From: Enoplosus armatus
Lineage: Eukaryota; Chordata; Actinopteri; Centrarchiformes; Enoplosidae
Direction of reading: 5' to 3'
DNA length: 64,000 bases
NCBI RefSeq assembly: GCF_043641665.1
Contig: NC_092180.1
Location: 26,015,391-26,079,390, forward strand
The translations under genes and the position numbers were made by a program. Positions 48,085 through 59,188 of the stretch are shown here, one piece after another; within the stretch, counting starts at the first letter, position 1, and each line of letters begins with the position of its first letter. The notes beneath the pieces were generated by a model. That model saw only the letters and a list, made by a program, of their open reading frames with translations, was not told the origin of the DNA and ran no database searches.

Positions 48085-48186
48085 ATGGATTGCCTTTTTC
48101 TTCTGATATGGACTTTACCCATCCCGCTGGTCGGCTGCACCTCAGTCAAGCTCCTGTCCACCCTCCTGTCCTGGAACATCATCAAG
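48085..48186 (+). CDS. adamts18: adamts18 exon 1 (signal peptide)
   Basis: It encodes [20 protein letters not shown], a hydrophobic secretion signal, and then [14 protein letters not shown]. Human ADAMTS18 begins MECALLL and its first coding exon is similar in size. The CDS part is 102 nt, phase 0. The only in-phase exit that fits exon 2 and resembles a splice donor is AAG|GCATGT, a GC donor. The nearby GT at 48191 would break the frame. Confidence 0.8.
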
Positions 48187-48976
48187 GCATGTGGCACTTC
48201 ATTAAACACGCACACCCTTGAATCCACCAGCAGGCAGTCTAGTTTGGGACCAAAACAGACAAACGTTTGTCTCTTTTCAGCATGATTTATGTCAACAGCA
48301 AGCCGGTGTCTGCGCTGCTTGTGGTGAAAAGTAAGACAAACGCTTGTCATCCCAAAATTAAACTCAAGTGCAACTCATGTTTCAACAGAGGAGCTCCATT
48401 CATCACCTGTTGGCTTCCACCTCTTCCAGTGCTTCCAACCTGTTGCTACCTGTCCACTTGTGTGTTTTTTTTTTTGTTTTTTTTAATTATTTCTTCTTCT
48501 TTCTTTTTTTTTTTTTGCAGACGCTGCACATTTACTGCTCCCACACCGTTTCGGCCAGCTATTCTTCCAGCGACGGCCACGGATTAAATCATGGTGAGTG
48601 CTTGCCTATTGACATCTTTGGGTGTTTTCTTCCAGCTGGCACCATGCCACGTTTGCAGACAGAGAGTGTGTGGGAAAAGAGATGTATGTGGCAGTGATGG
48701 GTTCAGTTGTTGGTCCTGTGGTTCCCAAAGATGGTCTTGAATGAAACAATTAGGAATGCTACACACAGTTCCTTACAGTTCCTTCTGTAGTAAAACATTT
48801 TAGGAAGCCCCGCTTAGGTCTTTGTAATGTGCTGACTCTGCTGCAGTGACAGGCCAATGAGTGCAGTGCACACTCAGGGATTCCATGTCGGCTGCTTTGA
48901 CCTGCAGCAACCGAGGAAACAAGTTGAGATGATCGACATACTTTGATTCTCTGAGGAAAGAGGGCTGTGAGGAAAG

Positions 48977-49018
<42 letters not shown>

Positions 49019-52000
49019 GGGGGGGGGTCATATGCTTTGTATAAGGCTGAAAAAGAGAGGGAACAAAAAAAACGTGGAATTGGAACTTCTGCTGTTACAC
49101 TACACTGCTCGACTGTAATATATAGTGCATGAAATCTGAACATCATATATTTACAACCTCTGGTTCTAAAGCATTGGCCCATATCTGACATGCATGGAAG
49201 TATAATGTCGGCGTTATGGCTTTTGTTAAAAGCCATCTGTGATCCATATGAAGTGCTGCGCTCTCGACAGCCGAGCGTCAAACCTTTTTCGTTTGATATC
49301 TTGAATATCAAAAGTAGTTGACATGCGGCAAATGTTAGTGCAGAAATATACAGCTTTCTTTTAAAAGGGGTAAAACTGTAAAACATTGTCACCACCGACA
49401 CTAGCTTTACAGTAATAAAACCAGAATGCAAAGCAATCGGCAGATGTGCTTTGAGTAGATGCAACTTTCTTACTGACATACGTTTAGTATGCTGTCATTG
49501 TCACTCTCTACACTGAAGCAGAGGAGGGGATGAAACATGAAGTTAGAAAAATCACAGAATAATAAGCAGAAGCATCTGATTATTTGATGTTGGCACTTTC
49601 ATGTGACTTCCTTTCCCGTCCCTCTCTTCCATCCTCAGACTACGTGTTTGTGACCCCGGTGGAGGTGGACTCTGAGGGAGGATACCTGACCCACGATGTG
49701 ACCAGGCGAAGCCATCGCAGCAGGAGATCCCTCTCTTCTTCCCTGCACTACCGGCTCTCTGCGTTTGGGCGGGACATGCACCTGGACCTGCATCCGTCCT
49801 CCGTGGTCGGCCCCGGGTTCACCGTGCAGACGCTCGGCCCGGATGGCGTCGCCACAGTGACGGGGGACGTGGGGTTTCACAACTGCCTGTATCAGGGAAT
49901 TATCCGCAACCTGTCGGCCTCCTCTGCAGCCATATCGACGTGCTCAGGACTGGTAAGTGTCTGCCAGCAACTTCTTGGTTCTTGAGGCGTTGCAAGCTTT
50001 TGTCATGTGAAAAAAAAATAAATCTACGCTCATTTTATGTTTGACTTTAAATTGATGACATGGTTATCTCCTTAAAGAGATTACGTGGTTTGAGAGAAGT
50101 CCCTTGGGTTGAGGAAACATTTCCAAACCAGTTTAAATGATCTCAAACCTACTAATAGGAATGTTTTTCATTTTCCGAAAAGGTTTCGGGGACCTTTTCG
50201 GAAACAAAAGGCTTTCACCCAACGTATTCCGTGCTCCACCCCTACCTCAAGCGCCACGCCTTTATGCCCTAAAAGCCTTCTGTCCTCTAATGACCCGATT
50301 GCTTTGGCGCATCGGTGTCTGCTGATGAATTCAGACCGTGGTAATATTATGCGTGAACTGTAACATGACATCATTGCCCATGAGTGCAAGCATCAATTTC
50401 TAGTGCTTTGTCAGGCACTTCTTTGAACACTGGGAGGAGTGGAAAGAAGAGACCGAAAGGATAAAAGGAGGAGAGAAGTGTTACACTGCTGACTGTACAG
50501 CACATGAAGAATGCTATAATTCACTTGAACTGTTTATTGTAAAGCCAGCACACATGACAAACACACCCCGACATATTGAAGACTAGGTCGCATTTGTCCT
50601 CCACTCTACATGTGTAATTGTCACGTCAAGTGGCGCACTGGTTGTGTTGCCTTGTGGAAAAGTGCCCTCATCACGTTTTTCCATGTCCCTTGCCTTTGTT
50701 TATGCATTTATTTGTGTGTATGCTGCTATTTCCAGTTTTCAACTTCATGTCTGTGTGTGCATGTCTGTGAGTCAGGAGGGGTTTATCCCCATTAGAAACC
50801 TAAGTGCTCTGCATGCTGCTGGGCACATTGTGGTCCCTATACGCAAACCTCAGGAGCAAAGTCAAAACATCATTTTTTAAACCTGTTATCCATTCTTCTG
50901 CCGCCAGGCTTTATGCTAACCTAGCTGAACATGTTGTGACTCCAGCTCCGTACTTAAATTAGATTGATACTGATGTTCTATGTCTCAGAGTTAAAACAAT
51001 GAGGAATATTTTTCCAAAAGTCTTGATACGTGCAGACGTGACTTTATGTCAAGTATTATGTTATGTTTCAGCTTTAGGTATGGACTTTGATTGATTTGTG
51101 TGAACTCTTCACATTCAAGATAGAGATACTTTTCCTTAAAACACAAGGACGCTGTAATTACAAGACCCTTGCAAGGTTTATGAGGTGCCTGGACCCTCTG
51201 GCCCACCGGCACACATTCCTTGACACATCCCACTCCAGCCTGGACCAGATGGACACACTACACCTCCATAAAAGCCATACCTCCATTTATCATCCAGCCT
51301 TCATACCTCCTCTTACCTCCTCTTCCTGAGCTTGCCCTGCTCTTTTGTCCTCTGTTTGCCCTGCCTCTACATCTCCCCTTGTTTGCAGCAATTAAAGCCA
51401 GGGTGAAGTTTGAGCCGCCTGGCTGGCACTGCTAATCTTCGCATTGTCCCTTTCATTAGGCTAGCTCCCACTCACAATAAAGCACCACTGACCCGTTCTC
51501 TTAAAAGCGCTGCAAGAACACAATGTGATTGGGTCGTGATTTCATATGAATGGGCCGGGACGAACACTTTGATCTATTTTTTACTCCTCCCAAGCTTTTG
51601 CCTAGTTTTGTTTTTGCAACCCCAGGGCCAGTTCACCCGGCCTGCTAAATGGACTCGTGTCTTTATATCTCCGGCAGATAAGCAACATCGTTACACGCTA
51701 GCGAAATGAAAGGTGAATGAATGAAGAGAGACAAAATGTCAAGTGCATCAAAAGGGAATTCCAGGCCTTTCCATCGTCTCGCTGTCTCTTTCTCTTAGCG
51801 CATCAGCCTGTGTGTGTGTGTTGTTGGACTGCTGTGAGGCTTAGAACAACGAGAGCAGTTGACCCCTGCTTTTCATCTAGGCCTCTACCCAGAATATTTG
51901 GATTAAGAACAAATGAGGAAAGAGCCATTCAAGCCTGCTCGACGCAGTGACAGGCTCGAGAAAGAGATTAAGGTGGGATTAAAAACAATGCTAAAGAGGA

Positions 52001-55000
52001 AGAAGTACCCCAAAAAAAAAAAAAATTCAGGGAACTCCAGGAAGACACAAGACAGAGAAAGACCAACAGGGTGAAATAATGAATGGGAAGTGAGCTGGGG
52101 CTGGGCTGGGAGCGCAGAGCTAGAGAGAGAAAGTAGTTGTGCAACAATAATGTGAATTCATTGTGAGGGGTGGAAGCTCCCAGGGAGGCTGTATGGTCTC
52201 TTTATAGAGAGTTGGAGAGATGGACTCTGTTTATGTCAAAGGGCTTTGGAGAAGAAATGGGGTGAGAGGGAGAAAGAAAAAGAGCTTCCTCGTACTTCAT
52301 GTCATTGTCTCTTTTCACCAGAGCCGAGGGAAGCGGAGAAAAGCGGAAAGAAAGTGTCTGAAATAGGGGTTTTGAACTTTTTTTTCTTTTTTAATAGCAG
52401 CAGAGGTGTCAGCACCAGCTACCAAGCCCAGGTCTTTTTTAAGCATTCACCCCCCCGGCCCAGGCCAAGCAGATGGAAGTGAGATTCAGCAGTTTAAAAT
52501 GAGGACCGGGGCGAGGTGGTATTAAGAGCAGGGCGGGATGGATGGATGACTGGCAAAGAGGGATTTTCTACTGTAAATCCCCTTTAATTGAACATGGTGT
52601 TATTTGTTGGTTTTTAATTACTCTCTCCATGTCCTTATGAAGCAGCACGCTCATGTTTCTCACTGAAATGAAGTTGTCTGTCTCTTTTGCATGAGAGATG
52701 AAAGGATGCAGCTTCAGATGTAATGCTCTCTGATTTGAAAGAAGAAGTGGAGGGCGGGGGGGGGTTCTTCCCTCTTTCTTCTTTTGAGGGTTTCTCATCT
52801 GAGGTCGCGTTGCTGATTGACCCCAATCCTCTATTTGGGTGGGGTGGGGTGGATGGTGGGTGTCAATCTGGGTTCTCACAAGTTCTTACTATGCAGCGCA
52901 AGTTCAGAGCTGCTCGCCACTCGTGTGAATGCAGGGGAGAGAAGTGATTTACTGCTCCCCCCTGTCCTTCCAGCCCCTTCCCAGGATAGGATTCTTCTCT
53001 CTGGGGTGACGAGGGCAGATCCGAGACCTGCACTGCCAGGCCTGTGCTGGTGCTTGTGAGAAAAGTAGTCCCACTATATATCCTCAGAATATAATCAGAA
53101 ATGTGACATTTTTGTGAATAAATGAATGAATGGCAAATAAGCCAAAACAGAATATAGTGAAAATACACACTTGTAGTTATCTAAGGGTCCAAAATTCGGA
53201 GTATTCTGAATATGGATGTTTTTTCCTATCAATTAACCTGTCAATATTTTTGGGATTAATTGCATAATTGTTTTGGCTACAAAATGTCAAAAAATAGAAA
53301 AAATAAATCACAATTCCTGTGCGATGAAGACGACATCTGTTCAATTAACAATGATGAAACAGACAAAAGAAGCAAGTCATCAGATGGGAGAAGGGACTTG
53401 TACTTGACAAATAACTCAGTTATACAGTAGGGATTCATTTTCAGTCCGCTAAGCCTTTCAGCCAAGAGTGTGCTATGTTAGGATATGTTGAATACGTTTT
53501 ATACGAGAGTGGATTCAATTTTCTCTTTTTGATTTTGTTGCCAGTTAGTTATATAGCCACATCTAAGAATGAAATCAGTCGATCAGGTTTATTTGTCTCA
53601 TGTACTCATATGAGGTACAACCACAGTGAAATGTAATCCCGCCAGGCTTTAAGAAATACACTTGCTGCAACATTTTTGAAGTTGCCCAGTTCGACTCCTT
53701 TAAAAGACACCTTAGATCATTACTGATGACTTGGCACGTCTTCATTACTGAAACATTTGAGTGTTGGACAGACCCCACGTCAGGCCGGCTGTGTCAGGTT
53801 GCCGGCCGTGATCTTTACAGTGACCTTTCCCAAGCCCTTGCAGGCCAGGTCAGGGACAGGTTAGGCTGTATGGAAACTGAGCGCTTTGGCTCCGAGTGAC
53901 CAATAGGTGCAGCTCAGCGGATCAGATTTCCTCTACCTGTGGCACTTTCCAAGTCCTCAGGTTGATACACCAAGCGTAGTGTCATTTGATGACTCTTCAG
54001 GGTAGTAAAGTGGAGGCGGTCCGTCTCGCCTGAAATAATGATCGCCTTCACACAGTATGTATTTACATTAAGCTTCAACGAAAATGAAGCAGAGGCGCTA
54101 ATTCACACAGCAGAGACCACGTTTATAATCAGTTATTCTGACTGTTTAGACCTTCGTCTAGAAACTAAATTGATCATGAGACGAGAAGCATCTGTCTGAT
54201 ACGGACTGATTTGGCTCGGCAGGCGACGTTGATTGACTGATCTCATCGTATGTTTGAACGGAAAGACAGAAACAAAGAGAAAACAAACACGTTGTCTTTG
54301 GATTCTGCAGATTTCGCAGACTTGCTGGTTGAATTGTGAAATCCTTTGCCCACCAGCCACCACTGCCTTCTGGTGTGCTTTGTGGCAAAGTGTCCCAGTT
54401 TCCTCTCCTAGTCAGTTGCCTCTGTTTACATGTCTATAATAACATGTCTTTAATCCTTGTGAGCTTCTAATAATGAATGAATAAAACTCTTAGTCAACAT
54501 TACAAACTAAAGACGTTTGTGATGACTTTTTTTTTTTTTTTTTACCACGGTTCGCCTTCGGGTGAGCTTGGGAGACGTCTTGGGTGTGCGTTGGGAGTTG
54601 GCCTAATGACCCAGCAACCCCCATGTATCACAGTTTATAGCTTAAATGTGTGTTTGCACACCCATGTGTGAGGGACCAAACACTAGGGAAAGTGTCAATA
54701 CACGCCTCCTCTTTTCTGTCCTTCAGCCTCCTTCATCTTTTCCGGCAGCTCAGATCAAACCTGTCTGATGGCCTTTGTTGACGCGATGCTGAGTGTTGTG
54801 GCAACCACCGGTGACTGTTCTAAGAGGGGAGCTCAACCTAGTACCTCTGTCTGTCCCGACCAGGAATGGGGCTCCCTGTGGTGTGAAAAAAGGCGTTTGC
54901 TCTTTTTCCCGGACCTTGTTGTTGATGCTGGATGTACTGCAGCCTCTGGAGGGCTTCGTGGTTGTAGAACACATCACTATGTGAATATATGAGATGTTGA

Positions 55001-58000
55001 GCTCCATTACTTGTTGGGAAAATGTGACATCCTTTCTTGCAAAACTGTTGCTGGCATCAAAGCCTCATAAGTTCTTTGGTTATTTTGTGAAATTAAATAT
55101 GTATTTCAGGAATAATTGATGATTTAAAAGTCAGTTCTACTCCAAAAGTGCTGTATGGGATTTTGAAATGACATTCAAATAGCTGAAAAAGTGTCCGTAA
55201 ACTACATCTGGAAAATAACATTTTTTGGGCCAAAAGGAATACATTTAAACACTCACTTGCTCTGTTTGAATATTTAACATGTGTAGATGTTGTAATCCCA
55301 TTAGACTCCTTGTGGAGCTGAGACAATATATGATTACTCATCCGCAGGGCTGGGAATGGAGACAACATATGATGTGTGTGTGTGTTTGTCAGTGTGCTCC
55401 AAATCCCTTAGGCTTTTGCAGAGTTAAAATGACACTTGAATGACCGATTTCCAGCCCGCGCTTGGGCCATTTGTACCTGTCTGTTTTCTGTAAAGGCCAA
55501 CAAATTGGAACGTCTCCCCACTACAATGTGCCTCTCTGGCTTGGCCATAATTCAGCGACTGGGCTGGGCCACAGAGGAGCTCAGAGCTTGGCGCTACAAG
55601 AGGAGAGTGGCCCGGAGCCGTTCCCTGGTGGTCTGGACGCTGACAGTGATGTAGTGCCCACTGTTAGATGCCAGCAGGAGAGGGGGGTCACGCTCTCAGC
55701 ATGGGTGTGGGATGTTGTGTGTGTGTGTGTGAAAGGGAGAGAAAGAAACAGAAAGTCTGCGTGCGCGTGTGTGTATGTGTGTGTACTTGTACGTCCTCTC
55801 TAGTCTGTGCAAGGTCTTTCTCACGCAAGACTAATGGCTGGTGTGGAAGTCTTCAAGTGGATGCTGCAACTCCTACAAACAGAGCCCATACATCAAATAT
55901 GACCCACTATTGTCACCACTGCACTCCATCCACTGGTGCTGTGGTAAAACAGTCCATGCTTACACTAAACCTGGTAGGTTTTTTTTATACCAATATATTT
56001 TCTTGTCTTTTTATGTATTGTTTTTGTTGGCTTGAATACAAGTTAAGTTTAATGGACCTAGTCCTCAACAGGGTGTATAGCAACCTTTCAGCCCCAACCA
56101 TCACATTATTGTAGAATCCATGTGGTCTGCATTTCAGTTAGCCATAGAGAAAAATCCTGTTCTTTGAATAAAGTGTTTCAGACTGTCAGGTGAGTTGTGG
56201 TGTTGAACTAGACGAGCAGTTGCTGTTGTCGCTGGAGGTTTTGGTGCCTCAAGTCAATAATGAGTTCTCAACTTGGGCGAGTTGAGCAAGCACATCAGTA
56301 TTAGCAGTCGTTGGAACAATAGGTCAATGAACAGGCTACAGAACAGTAAATATTTCCTGGTGTGTGAGAATAAGTGTGAGAATGTAATCGGAAAACATGG
56401 AAGAGAGAGAGAGAGAGAGAGAGATAATAAGAGATAATCTATCAATCTGTTGCATCTGTGGTTTAGAACTTGATCCAGATCTTGGTCTCACTCATCACAT
56501 CTGTTTTTCTGAAATTACATTCCCTCCATCGGAGCAAACACTAATGGGAATGGTGCAGTAAGCAGAAACCATGAATAGTAGCCAAAGAAGGGAACATGAG
56601 GAATGTGGAGAGAACAGTTTTCGGAGCATTTGGGGCTGTGCCCACTTTCACACCTGTTCACACCTGGAACCATTTCTGGAAGCAGCCGTTATTGTCTGAT
56701 TTTTGGTTGCAGACCCCCCCCCCTCTGTTTGACCTTCTGAAGGTCTTTTCACCTCTTTAATACTGTCAGATCAGTAAGAAGAACGCACTCGCCACCTCTG
56801 TTGTAGAGATTGGAGAGAGGTGGACAAAACAACAAAGATCGGGGAAAGGCCCTCGAGTATCCTAAAGCTTTCCAAATAAACTTACACTTTACATAAATAC
56901 ATTTCAAAGGCTTGACACTGAGTCCAACTGCAACACAAAAATTACACCCCTGAAATAAAACCCCATGAACAGAATGGGTTTTGGTGGGCTTCATATTTGT
57001 TGTTGTTGTTGTTCTTTTTTTTACGGGTGATTTCTAGTTATTACCTTTTTATTCCAGCCAGGCAGGATAACACATGTTGAGCCATTCAAAGCGACAGTGA
57101 GCATGGGCTCCTGCTGTTTTCTGAAGCAGGTTTAAATGTTTTCTTGGAAGAGATTGATTATTTCTAAGTTTTGAAATGGAGTAAAATCAATGACTGTATG
57201 AATTCATGCCTTTGGATATACCATTTTATGGTCACTGGATATGATGACAGACTGTTCCTTTTTTCCTCCAGTTTATTCCCTTCCTCTGGGTGTTGGGGTG
57301 TGACAGGCAGATACGTAGAGATAGCAGACTTCCCATTTCTGTAACCTCCACCTCTCCAGCCCCAGGTGCTATTGCTGGACAATGGAAAAGTTACTATCAC
57401 GCAAATTACAGCACATTGATGTGCATTTCACCAGAATGAAGAACCTTTAAGTTCACTTAAATTAGACTTTCACATCATTTGCATCACAGCAGCACTGTAT
57501 TTCTAAGTCAGTAAAAGTGTTAGGGTTTACACTGTAACCCAGTTAGACTGCAATTAACAGCACTTTGAAGGAGGACATTTCCATTTGCATGGGCTGGTGT
57601 GGGAGTAGTCCCCCCAGTTCCCTGCTGTGTCTACACGGGATAACGAGTGGGACCGTGCCCAAGGCTCCAAATGACAAAGGGTTCATCCAGCACCATCAGT
57701 TTCTCTCTTTGTGTGTGCCCACCTCTGCTGTGCTCCCCAGACGTGATCAGAGGGTGTCAGTACGTTGTTCAAAGACAATTAGTGAGGCCAAACAAGGACT
57801 GCAAGACCCCGGGGCTATTGACACTTTGTGATCCTAACCAGTCGTACATGACAAGGGTTATCTAGACATACTATCACTAATGGAGTGCTCTCAAACGGCC
57901 TGGCCGCAGTTCTACCAGTCCTGTTGTATTTCTGCGCTGTGAAATGCAGTGATTTGAAGTTTGCTGTGCCCTGTCATTGCTGCTTGGCTCTTGTCTGCTG

Positions 58001-59157
58001 TGCCATCTTCTGATCCAAGATCCAAAGTCGCCATCTCTTCTCTACCCATTTCTTACCCCCATTTTAAAGACGCACAATTCACTTGAGCAAACTGTAATTA
58101 CTCCGATTGTGATTCTATTGAATAAGTTAGATGCCTGAGGGGCCTCTCTGCTCCTGTGTGATCCCCCCACCCCCCTCCTCCTCACCAGACACTGTGTTCA
58201 CGTGATTCTCTGCTGAGCTGGAGTGCAGATGTGCTTTAGAGCTCGGTAATCACCAGCTTGGGGCTTCTCGCCGCTCGGCACTAGTCTTTAACAGCATGTA
58301 AGCACTTACTCATTTGCCTTATAATATCATGGTAGGAGACGTTAAAAGAGGCTACAGTTTATACAGAGACAAGCTAAAGATGCCGTCTCCCCTGACCGTT
58401 ATGTTGCCAAAGAGACGGAGTGGCTTGTATTGGCTTTGTCCGAGGAAAGGGAAAAGTACTATAAAAAGTAAATACAGTTTTTAACCCTGTTTTTTTTCAT
58501 GTAGAAAATAGTGCCATTGGTGAGTTGAGATGACCTTGTTCAACCTGTAATCTGACTGTGTGAATCTGTGTGTGAGAGCCAGAGGAAATGTACGAGTCGG
58601 CATGCAAACGTGGGAGGAAAGTAAAGTGGTGTTTAGCAGAGAGTGTTCATCCCTTTAATCTAGCCTTAGCCTTACAAACGTTAATGTACGGAGATAACTA
58701 GAGGTCTGCTGTATCAAAGCTACAGCTGGCCTTTCTCTGGTGTCTGTAAACTGTGTGAAACTCCACACACTGGTCATAAACAGAGTCTGACACAGAGAAC
58801 AATGCTGTACGTCTATAATCCGCAAGATGCTTAACATTTAGAAAAGAAATGTGCAAAAAATCTCAATCTTTGCAGGCAAAACTTTCATGACTGTGACATT
58901 TTAGCAGTGAAATAGTTTTTTTGAGGAGGCAACATCAGCTATGACATAGCCTATGGTGTAGCTGTGTATCCCTATCTACTGTGGTCATGTGGTGTGGTCC
59001 ATAGATGCAGTTCTCCTTAGAGCTGCAGTAGGTGATGTTTTGCTTCGTGGGGTCTGAAAGGCAGGTAACTGTCATGTTTTATTAGTTGTCCTGTCGTCTG
59101 TCTGGTATTCACTAAAACATATAGTACATGCTGACAAGAAAAGAAAGTTTGATCCGT

Positions 59158-59188
<31 letters not shown>

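Noticed and set aside
48187..48285. Extension of adamts18 exon 1 through the open frame to the TGA at 48283-48285
   Set aside because: The frame stays open, but the extended peptide lacks similarity to ADAMTS18 and would end the protein. The homologous join requires leaving after codon 34.
48874..49479. A 201-codon open frame on the minus strand within adamts18 intron 2
   Set aside because: It reads through the (CA)n/poly(C) repeat as a His-Thr run and overlaps no known motif.
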